This document shows positions 1 through 5,046 of a stretch of 5,093 nt of DNA, one piece after another (position 1 is the stretch's first letter; each line of letters starts with the position of its first letter). This DNA is from an uncultured Oscillospiraceae bacterium (lineage in GTDB: Bacteria; Bacillota; Clostridia; Oscillospirales; Oscillospiraceae). The notes under the pieces are model-generated. The model saw nothing but the letters and a program-made list of their open reading frames with translations. It did not search any database and had not been told where the DNA came from. A program made the translations under genes and the position numbers. The DNA is taken from the NCBI GenBank assembly GCA_910579725.1, contig CAJTUD010000084.1, positions 4,583-9,675 on the forward strand, given 5' to 3'.

Positions 1-69
1 AAAAGGGGGGCTGTCAACCGTCCCGACTGCCCATTCGAGCAGGTTTTTCGCCCACTCGCGCAAAACCTA

Positions 70-98
70 TTGCCCAAAACCGAAATTTTTGCTATGGT
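70..98 (+). promoter_or_regulatory. Predicted sigma-A promoter, copy A
   Basis: A -35-like TTGCCC (70-75) is separated by 17 bases from TATGGT (93-98), which is preceded by TG at 90-91, giving an extended -10 motif (TGnTATGGT). The same boxes and spacing are conserved in copy B. Transcription would start near 104-106, giving a leader of about 110 bases before the HU remnant and about 260 bases before the surface-protein gene. This is the only convincing promoter upstream of 367. The TTGACG at 303-308 has no usable -10 partner. Confidence 0.6.
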
Positions 99-142
99 GC
101 ATACGGAATGACACGCCCGGTCAGCCGGGACAGGAAAGAATC

Positions 143-200
143 GGCAAGGGGGTAAACCCCCTTGCCCCGTAGGGAACCTACGGGGCAAAATTCCCCTCTG
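143..200 (+). other. Bipartite overlapping hairpin element 1
   Basis: Two hairpins share a central segment. Hairpin one has 10-bp arms GGCAAGGGGG (143-152) and CCCCCTTGCC (157-166) with loop TAAA. Hairpin two has 12-bp arms TTGCCCCGTAGG (162-173) and CCTACGGGGCAA (177-188) with loop GAA. The shared TTGCC (162-166) can pair with GGCAA on either side, so the two full-length structures exclude each other at their bases. The element is followed by TCCCCTCTG (192-200), then the ribosome binding site. There is no T-tract, so it is not a classic intrinsic terminator. Copy B lacks 39 bases here and keeps only a short palindrome. Function unknown; a structured leader or small palindromic repeat is inferred. 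Confidence 0.75.
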
Positions 201-217
201 CCGGAATGGGAGGAACT

Positions 218-255
218 ATGAACAGAAGGGTCTAAAAGAAAATATAGCCAGTTAG
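218..255 (+). pseudogene. HU-family gene remnant (large internal deletion)
   Basis: The start region (GGGAGG, then ATGAACA) matches the intact HU gene at 4771. The sequence then jumps to a tail that reads GLKENIAS-stop in the frame of 229-255, aligning without gaps to GLKNSVAD-stop at the end of the intact HU (5020-5046). Differences in the tail include synonymous third-base changes (GGT/GGA, CTA/CTG, GCC/GCT), as expected for a diverged coding copy. The 17 bases that follow the stop are identical in both copies. Only 38 of about 276 bases remain, the two ends are out of frame, and the start codon now opens a five-codon reading frame (MNRRV, stop at 233-235). That mini-frame could act as a leader peptide for the downstream gene, but more probably it is debris. 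Confidence 0.85.
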
Positions 256-325
256 CAGAAGGAAATCAGCAACGGGGGCGCGCCCCCGTTGCTCCGTCAA
301 TATTGACGGAGCAACATCCCCTCTG
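256..325 (+). other. Bipartite palindromic element 2, upstream of surface-protein gene
   Basis: A conserved 17-base lead (256-272) precedes a perfect 24-bp palindrome at 269-292 (arm GCAACGGGGGCG). It overlaps a perfect 28-bp palindrome at 288-315 (arm GTTGCTCCGTCAAT). The five bases 288-292 belong to both. TCCCCTCTG follows at 317-325, as in element 1. The design is the same as element 1, although much of the stem sequence differs. Bases 256-302 repeat at 5047-5093 with only two, mutually compensatory, differences. It lies in the leader of the surface-protein gene, between the HU remnant and the ribosome binding site, with no terminator-like T-tract. Possible roles are mRNA stabilisation or processing, a translational switch, or cruciform DNA; none is proved. 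Confidence 0.8.
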
Positions 326-353
326 GCAGACGAGAATTTCTGAACTTTGATAT

Positions 354-358
354 GGAGG
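354..358 (+). promoter_or_regulatory. Ribosome binding site that sets the start at 367
   Basis: GGAGG lies 8 bases before ATG 367. It is only 2 bases before ATG 361 and inside the reading frame opened by ATG 352, which itself has no upstream Shine-Dalgarno sequence. Position 367 is therefore the best start, and it gives a clean signal peptide beginning MKKR. Confidence 0.85.
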
Positions 359-366
359 TTATGACC

Positions 367-3300
367 ATGAAAAAGAGATTGCTGGCCTGTCTGCTGACAG
401 CGGCGATGCTGGTCAGTTTGTTCCCACTCCCCGCTCTGGCGGCGGAGACAGAGCCGTACACCGGGGGCCTATGCCCTCACCATCAGGAACACACAGAGGA
501 CTGCGGTTACATAGAGGCCGTAGAGGGCAAGTCCTGCGGCCATATCCATGACGGGGGCTGTGGCTTTGTGGAGGCTGTACCGGAAGTTCCCTGCGATATG
601 GACTGCGCCGAAACACGCGAGGACGGCCAGATCGTCCACGGCGGGGACTGCGCCTATACCCCGGAGGTGGAGGGCGTACCCTGCCAACACGAACACAACG
701 AGGATTGCGGTTATTCCCCCGCTGCGGAGGGGACGCCCTGCGGCTATGTCTGCCCCGTCTGCCCGGTGCAGGCCATGATCGACACACTCCCAACCGCCGA
801 GGAATTGAGCGGTATGAGCGAGGACGAGCAGAGTGAGGTTTATCACGCCCTGCAAGCGACCTATGACGCTTATGAAGCCCTGACTGACGGGCAGAAAGAG
901 GAAATCACCGGGGCGGAGATTTTTGACAGCCTGTCTGCTTTTTTCAATGGTATGGTAAATCTTCTTGAGGTGCAGGATGAATACAATATCGAAGAGGGGC
1001 CTGTCACGATTGCAGATTGCGGTTCCGGCTGCTCCGGCCATACCATTACCGGAACAAGCGGCACCAACACGATCACGGTAGAGAGCGGAACCCACGATAT
1101 TACCTTGCGGGATGTTAATATTGTATTTTGGCAGATCAACGTAGCCGCTTTCTCCATTGCTGATGGTGCAACAGTCAATCTCACACTGGACGGAGAGAAT
1201 ACCCTGATAAGCGGAACGAATTGCGCCGGGTTACAAGTTTCAAATGGTGCATCATTGGTCATTACGGAGAACCGCAACGGTAGTTTGAACGCCACAGGCG
1301 GCATCTTTGGCGCAGGCATCGGCGGCGGCAATGGTGGTAGCGGCGGTACAATCACCATCAACAGTGGCACAGTGAACGCCACAGCCGTCGGCTCCCCATC
1401 AGACAACGTCGGCGGCGCAGGCATCGGCGGCGGTGTCGGGGGCGCAGGCGGCAAAATCACCATAACCGGCGGTACAGTGATCGCCACAGGCGGCGGCAAC
1501 GGCGCAGGTATCGGCGGCAGGGGTGGCGCAGGCGGTACTTTTGCCGCAGACGGCAACGCCTTTATTGTGGCGAACAGTATATCAGACCAATCAGGCAAAG
1601 ACAGCAGTTGGAGCGGCGTGATTTTTGAGGGGAACAAGGGGCAGGTATATGGTGATTCGATTACCCTTACCACGGACGCGGAAATCCCCAGCGGCAAGGA
1701 GTTGACCATTAAGGACGGCCAAACCCTGACGGTAGGCGATGGCGTGAGCCTTACCAACAACGGCACGATCGCCAACAACGGCACGATCAACGTGGAACCC
1801 GGTGGAAATCTGGAGGGGGATGTAGTAGGCGGCACAGTCAACGGGCGGCCATCAAGTATAGAAAATGGGCCTGTCACGATTGCAGATTGCGTTTCCGGCT
1901 GCTTCGGCCATATCATTACCGGAACCGGAACAAGCACCACCAACACGATCACGGTAGAAAGCGGAACCCACGATATTACCTTGCGGGATGTTAATATTGA
2001 TGTATCTGGGCAGAACGACACAGCCGCTTTCTCCATTGCTGATGGTGCAGCAGTCAATCTCACACTGAACGGAGAGAATACCCTGAAGAGCGGAAAAAAT
2101 TGTGCCGGGTTACAGGTTCCAGGTGGTGCAGTATTGGTCATTACAAAGGACAGCAAAGGCAGCTTGACCGCCACGGGCGCTTTGGAAGGCACAGGCATCG
2201 GCGGCTACTACAGGGGCGCAGGCGGCGAGATCACCATCAACGGCGGCACGGTGGAGGCCAGCAGCATCGGCGGCGCGGGCATCGGCGGCGGTCTTGCCTA
2301 TGGCGGCTATGGCGCGGGCGGCAATATCACCATCAGTGGCGGCACAGTAAAAGCAACCAGCGAAGGTGGCGCAGGCATCGGCGGAGGCGGCAGCGCAAGC
2401 AGCGGCGGCGCCTGCGGCAAAGATGGTACTTTTGCCGCAGGCGGCAACGCCTTTATTATCGCATCGTCCATCGGTGACAACGATAATACGGACGGCTGGA
2501 GCGGCGTGATTTTTGAGGGGGACGAGGGGCAGGTATATGGCAGTCCGATTACCCTTACCACGGACGCGGAAATCCCCAGCGGCAAGGAGTTGACCATCAA
2601 GGAAGGCCAAACCCTGACGGTAGGCGATGGTGTGACCCTTACCAACAACGGCACGACTACTGTGGAGCCCGGCGGAAAGCTGGAGGGGAAGGTCACAGGC
2701 GGCACAATCAACTGGCCCTCAACAGAAACGGGGGTAACGGCGGTTTCCGTAAGCGGGACAGCCGGAAGCATCAACGGAACGCAGATTACCGTCACCCTGC
2801 CTTTTGGAACGTCCCTGCCAACGGACAGCAGTGCAATCAGCATTACCCTGGCAGACGAAAAAGCAACTGTTTCCAATCTTGTCACAGTCAACAACGGCGC
2901 AGCCTGGACGTTTACCGTCACCGCCGAGGACAGGACAACCAAAGAAAATTATATAATCAAGGTATCTGTCTCCGCAGACCCGGCAGGAGAAAACAGAGCG
3001 GACGTTGCGGCGATAAAAGCCACGATCGAAGCGCGGAACTGGACAGTGGAGCAATCCACCGCGAATACCGGGGATGCTGTAAGGAAGTGGATCGAAAATC
3101 AGCTTGCCGCTATGAGCCTGAGCGGTGTAAGCTGTACGGTTTCAATAACGGACTTTGCAGCGGCAACAGCAGGGAGCGGCACAGACGAAAACGGTACAGA
3201 CGGCAGCTTTACCTTTACCGTTTCCCTCTCCAAAGGCGCAGGCAATACCCTTGCGGAAGATACGGTAACAGGCATACATGGGACCATCACCGCTACGCCG

Positions 3301-4368
3301 CCCGCTGAATATACCATAACGTTTGACGCGCAGGGCGGCATGGTAATTCCCGCCACTATGAAAACGGCTGGCGGCAAGCTCCAAAGCCTGCCCGTCCCAG
3401 CCAGAAACAATTATACTTTTGAGGGCTGGTTCACACAGGCCAGCGGCGGCGAAAAAGTCACAACGAATACCATGTTTGCAGCAGATACAACAATTTACGC
3501 TCATTGGAAATATAACGGCGGCAACTCTAACGGCGGAGGCAGCTGGAACACCCTGCCTGCCACATACACGGTTACTGCTCCAAACACGGCCAATGGGCAA
3601 GTGACTGTCAGTCCCACCCATGCGGCGCGGGGCGCTGTTGTGACCATCACCGCCGTCCCGGAGGACGGCTATCGCCTGGACACGCTCAACGTCACCAGCG
3701 GCGGCAAGTCCGTACCCCTGACGGAGAAGGGAAATGGCAAGTATATCTTTACCATGCCAACGGGGACCGTCAAGGTGGAGGCCGTCTTTGTACTGGCTGA
3801 AACGCCAGAGACACCCTGGAATAACCCCTTTGCCGATGTGTCCGAGGATGATTGGTACTATGAAGCGGTGCGGTTCGTCCAGGAACGGGGCCTGATGAAC
3901 GGCTATGGCGGCAGCAATTTTGCCCCCAACGCGCAGTTGTCCCGCGCCCAGCTTGCCCAAATCCTGTTCAACAAGGAGGGCAGACCGGGAGTGAACTACC
4001 TGTTGACATTCCCCGATGTGGTTGGCGAGGCGTGGTACACCGAGGCTGTCCACTGGGCCACCAGCCAAGGCATTGTGGGCGGCTACGGCAACGGGACATT
4101 CGGCCCCAATGACCCCATTACACGGGAGCAGCTGGCGGTCATGCTCTGGCGGTACTCGGGCAGTCCCGCCGCTACCAACAAGGAGCTGCATTTCAATGAC
4201 GAGGCGGAGATCAGCGGCTTTGCGCTGGAGGCCCTGCGCTGGGCCGTGGAGAACGGTATCTTGAACGGCTACGGAGACGGGCGGTTAGGCCCCCAAGGGC
4301 AGGCCACCCGCGCACAGGTGGCGCAGATGTTGAAAAACTTCATTGAGAACCGGGAGGAAACCACTTGA
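367..4368 (+). CDS. Large exported cell-wall protein with Cys/His repeats, duplicated Gly-rich beta module, InlB-type and three SLH domains
   Basis: Predicted 1333-residue surface protein, probably a cell-wall-anchored adhesin or structural protein. Residues 1-25 form a signal peptide (MKKR, hydrophobic core, PALA cleavage site). Residues 36-132 carry Cys/His repeats such as CGHIHDGGCGF and CQHEHNEDCGY. Residues about 135-205 look helical. Residues 211-495 and 501-785 are two copies of a module with GAGIGGG/ITITGGTV repeats, probably a beta-helix, each ending in a conserved TLTTDAEIPSGKELTI block. A cadherin-like or Ig-like domain follows (about 788-870), then an unrecognised domain common in such proteins (about 875-978), an InlB B-repeat (982-1048, ending YAHWK), a Gly/Asn linker, a divergent InlB-type repeat (1066-1141), and SLH domains at about 1154-1206, 1215-1264 and 1276-1330. 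By family knowledge, SLH domains bind secondary cell-wall polymers. No enzymatic motif is seen, and the ligand is unknown. Transcription is probably from the promoter at 70-98, ending at the terminator 4411-4450. Confidence 0.95.
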   Translation: MKKRLLACLLTAAMLVSLFPLPALAAETEPYTGGLCPHHQEHTEDCGYIEAVEGKSCGHIHDGGCGFVEAVPEVPCDMDCAETREDGQIVHGGDCAYTPEVEGVPCQHEHNEDCGYSPAAEGTPCGYVCPVCPVQAMIDTLPTAEELSGMSEDEQSEVYHALQATYDAYEALTDGQKEEITGAEIFDSLSAFFNGMVNLLEVQDEYNIEEGPVTIADCGSGCSGHTITGTSGTNTITVESGTHDITLRDVNIVFWQINVAAFSIADGATVNLTLDGENTLISGTNCAGLQVSNGASLVITENRNGSLNATGGIFGAGIGGGNGGSGGTITINSGTVNATAVGSPSDNVGGAGIGGGVGGAGGKITITGGTVIATGGGNGAGIGGRGGAGGTFAADGNAFIVANSISDQSGKDSSWSGVIFEGNKGQVYGDSITLTTDAEIPSGKELTIKDGQTLTVGDGVSLTNNGTIANNGTINVEPGGNLEGDVVGGTVNGRPSSIENGPVTIADCVSGCFGHIITGTGTSTTNTITVESGTHDITLRDVNIDVSGQNDTAAFSIADGAAVNLTLNGENTLKSGKNCAGLQVPGGAVLVITKDSKGSLTATGALEGTGIGGYYRGAGGEITINGGTVEASSIGGAGIGGGLAYGGYGAGGNITISGGTVKATSEGGAGIGGGGSASSGGACGKDGTFAAGGNAFIIASSIGDNDNTDGWSGVIFEGDEGQVYGSPITLTTDAEIPSGKELTIKEGQTLTVGDGVTLTNNGTTTVEPGGKLEGKVTGGTINWPSTETGVTAVSVSGTAGSINGTQITVTLPFGTSLPTDSSAISITLADEKATVSNLVTVNNGAAWTFTVTAEDRTTKENYIIKVSVSADPAGENRADVAAIKATIEARNWTVEQSTANTGDAVRKWIENQLAAMSLSGVSCTVSITDFAAATAGSGTDENGTDGSFTFTVSLSKGAGNTLAEDTVTGIHGTITATPPAEYTITFDAQGGMVIPATMKTAGGKLQSLPVPARNNYTFEGWFTQASGGEKVTTNTMFAADTTIYAHWKYNGGNSNGGGSWNTLPATYTVTAPNTANGQVTVSPTHAARGAVVTITAVPEDGYRLDTLNVTSGGKSVPLTEKGNGKYIFTMPTGTVKVEAVFVLAETPETPWNNPFADVSEDDWYYEAVRFVQERGLMNGYGGSNFAPNAQLSRAQLAQILFNKEGRPGVNYLLTFPDVVGEAWYTEAVHWATSQGIVGGYGNGTFGPNDPITREQLAVMLWRYSGSPAATNKELHFNDEAEISGFALEALRWAVENGILNGYGDGRLGPQGQATRAQVAQMLKNFIENREETT
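997..1847 (+). repeat. Intragenic tandem module, copy 1
   Basis: This segment repeats at 1867-2717 with an overall period of 870 bp. The first ~280 and last ~200 bases are very similar between copies (for example the stretch from GPVTIADC through NTITVESGTHDITLRDVNI, and the block from GQVYG to the NNGT motifs). The Gly-rich centre, with three GAGIGG units at residues 315, 350 and 379, is more diverged and differs in length. It encodes one complete module of the surface protein. Confidence 0.92.
1756..1788 (+). repeat. 18-bp micro-duplication inside module 1
   Basis: The 15-mer AACAACGGCACGATC occurs at 1756-1770 and 1774-1788, encoding NNGTI twice (NNGTIANNGTI). Module 2 has only one NNGT at the matching place, which restores the 870-bp offset at the end of the module. 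This is consistent with replication slippage adding or removing one unit. Confidence 0.85.
1867..2717 (+). repeat. Intragenic tandem module, copy 2
   Basis: Second copy of the module at 997-1847. The offset between copies is 870 bp at the start, 888 bp at the GQVYG motif and 870 bp again at the end, showing that small in-frame indels accumulated in the centre. The central units read GTGIGGYY, GAGIGGGLAYGGYG and GAGIGGGGSASSGG (residues about 608, 636 and 668). All length changes keep the reading frame, so the module appears to be under selection. Confidence 0.92.
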
Positions 4369-4531
4369 AAAATTTGCAATTCTTTTTGCGCTGACCCTCT
4401 GTGTGGCGCTGGCGGCAAGGGAGCAGAAATCCCTTGCCGCCTTTTCTTTTATGCTTTTTAGCAGGAGAAACCGCTACAAAACAGAGCGCCGAGCGTCAGG
4501 CACAGTGTCAGGTGAGAATCGCTGTCCATAG
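4365..4531 (+). pseudogene. Possible remnant of a translationally coupled small gene
   Basis: A GGGAGG sequence inside the end of the surface-protein gene (4352-4357) sits 7 bases before TTG 4365, which overlaps the TGA stop as TTGA, a typical coupling arrangement. The frame from TTG reads MKNLQFFLR and stops at 4394. Removing one T from the T-run at 4383-4387 would join it to a frame that continues ALTLCVALAAR to a stop at 4529-4531, resembling the start of a signal peptide. An intrinsic terminator lies inside that frame, so a full gene is unlikely. It is a decayed or chance start, offered with low confidence. Confidence 0.2.
4411..4450 (+). terminator. Rho-independent terminator after the surface-protein gene
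   Basis: Perfect 12-bp stem: GGCGGCAAGGGA (4411-4422) pairs with TCCCTTGCCGCC (4430-4441) around the loop GCAGAAA, followed by TTTTCTTTT (4442-4450). It lies 42 bases after the stop codon and separates the surface-protein unit from the HU unit that follows. Confidence 0.93.
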
Positions 4532-4592
4532 GCGCATCTATTTTTCATGTTCCAGTCCTCCCGGCACGTTTCTGAATATAGCGTATCATTCC
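4451..4592. other. Intergenic spacer with no recognised feature
   Basis: Between the terminator and the start of the second promoter cassette I see no convincing gene, RNA or hairpin. The stretch 4451-4528 only continues the weak reading frame described under the possible remnant gene. Confidence 0.6.
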
Positions 4593-4661
4593 AAAAGGGG
4601 GGCTGTCAACCGTCCCGACTGCCCATTCGAGCGGGTTTTACGCCCACTCGTGCAAAACCTA

Positions 4662-4690
4662 TTGCCCAAAGCTGAAATTTTTGCTATGGT
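4662..4690 (+). promoter_or_regulatory. Predicted sigma-A promoter of the HU gene, copy B
   Basis: TTGCCC (4662-4667), a 17-base spacer, then TATGGT (4685-4690) preceded by TG, giving an extended -10. The boxes are unchanged from copy A although several flanking bases differ, which supports a functional promoter. Transcription should start near 4697, leaving a leader of about 74 bases. Confidence 0.62.
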
Positions 4691-4738
4691 GCATACGGAA
4701 TAACACGCCCGGTCAGCCGGGACAGGAAAGAATCGGCA

Positions 4739-4750
4739 AGGGGATCCCCT
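4739..4750 (+). other. Short leader palindrome at the place of element 1
   Basis: The perfect 12-bp palindrome AGGGGATCCCCT lies in the HU leader. It is framed by GGCA (4735-4738) and TGCC (4752-4755), so a longer imperfect stem is possible. It occupies the position where copy A carries the double hairpin and ends in the same TCCCCTCTG (4745-4753). It may be the ancestral state before expansion, or the product of a deletion. Confidence 0.6.
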
Positions 4751-4770
4751 CTGCCGGAATGGGAGGAACA

Positions 4771-5046
4771 ATGAACAAACAAGAACTCATTGAACGCATG
4801 GCCGGAAAGACCGGCTTGACAAAGAAGGACTGCGGTACTGCCCTGGACGGTTTTCTGTCCGCCGTCACGGAAGCCCTGCAAGCAGGAGAGGCGGTCAAGC
4901 TGGTGGGCTTGGGCTCCTTCGAGGTGAAGCGCAGGGCGGCGAGAACGGGGCGCAACCCGCAGACAAAAGAACCCGTGGAAATTCCAGCGCAGACCATCCC
5001 CGTGTTCAAGGCGGGAACGGGACTGAAAAACAGTGTAGCTGATTGA
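4771..5046 (+). CDS. hup: HU-family histone-like DNA-binding protein
   Basis: A 91-residue basic protein of normal HU length. HU proteins act as dimers that bind and bend DNA with little sequence preference and favour kinked, nicked or cruciform DNA. The start MNKQELIERMAGKTGLTKKD is the typical N-terminal helical region. The family signature is seen as GLGSFEVKRRAARTGRNPQT (residues 46-65), including the arm-tip R61-N62-P63, whose proline intercalates into DNA. The usual GFG is GLG here, and the residue after NPQT is K rather than the common G. IPVFKAGTGLK is a standard HU ending. ATG 4771 is chosen because GGGAGG lies four bases upstream and residue 1 matches the family start; the longer frame upstream has no support. 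It has its own promoter and is followed after one base by palindromic element 3. It is probably a paralogue linked to the surface-protein unit, not necessarily the main chromosomal HU. Confidence 0.96.
   Translation: MNKQELIERMAGKTGLTKKDCGTALDGFLSAVTEALQAGEAVKLVGLGSFEVKRRAARTGRNPQTKEPVEIPAQTIPVFKAGTGLKNSVAD

Larger units (their letters stand above)
1..217 (+). repeat. Promoter/leader cassette, copy A (direct repeat of 4593-4770)
   Basis: The window opens inside this cassette. Bases 1-149 match 4593-4741 with about six substitutions, and the match resumes after a 39-bp length difference, running through the ribosome binding site to the start codon. It contains a promoter, a small hairpin (CCGGG-type arms at 116-120 and 125-129), a double hairpin, and a GGGAGG ribosome binding site at 208-213. 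It once served an HU gene, of which only a remnant follows, and now probably drives the surface-protein gene at 367. Copy A may extend upstream of the window. In copy B the identity begins after base 4592, but the true edge cannot be set because copy A is cut by the window start. Confidence 0.9.
4593..4770 (+). repeat. Promoter/leader cassette, copy B (direct repeat of 1-217)
   Basis: Copy B of the cassette at the window start. It is 39 bases shorter because it lacks most of the double hairpin seen at 143-188. Where copy A has that element, copy B has only the short palindrome AGGGGATCCCCT at 4739-4750. The ribosome binding site GGGAGG is at 4761-4766, four bases before the HU start codon. 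An imperfect dyad (CGAG at 4628-4631, CTCG at 4647-4650) sits just upstream of the -35 box in both copies and could be an operator. Confidence 0.9.

Noticed and set aside
269..315. Palindromes as intrinsic terminators
   Set aside because: No T-tract follows either hairpin, and a terminator here would cut off the only promoter found for the surface-protein gene. The same holds for 143-188.
256..315. CRISPR array or insertion-sequence ends
   Set aside because: There are no regularly spaced repeats with unique spacers and no transposase. The elements are short overlapping palindromes in leaders.
352..366. Upstream start codons ATG 352 and ATG 361 for the surface protein
   Set aside because: ATG 352 has no Shine-Dalgarno sequence and ATG 361 is too close to GGAGG. 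ATG 367 has ideal spacing and a standard MKKR signal peptide.
379..390. Lipobox-like LLAC in the signal peptide
   Set aside because: The cysteine is residue 8, far too early for a lipoprotein signal. The hydrophobic core continues after it and ends in a normal PALA cleavage site.
870..2198. Long reverse-strand reading frame (442 codons) opposite the surface-protein gene
   Set aside because: Its Pro/Ala/Val-rich product mirrors the GGC-rich Gly codons of the forward gene. There are no recognisable domains, and it follows the same repeats as the sense gene. It is an antisense shadow.
3142..4191. Reverse-strand reading frame (349 codons) under the C-terminal domains
   Set aside because: The forward strand encodes clear InlB and SLH domains here, and the reverse product has no family features and no ribosome binding site.
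4681..4770. Extended N-terminus of the HU protein from an ATG at 4685 or nearby
   Set aside because: That ATG is part of the -10 box of the promoter. The HU family start and the ribosome binding site both point to 4771.
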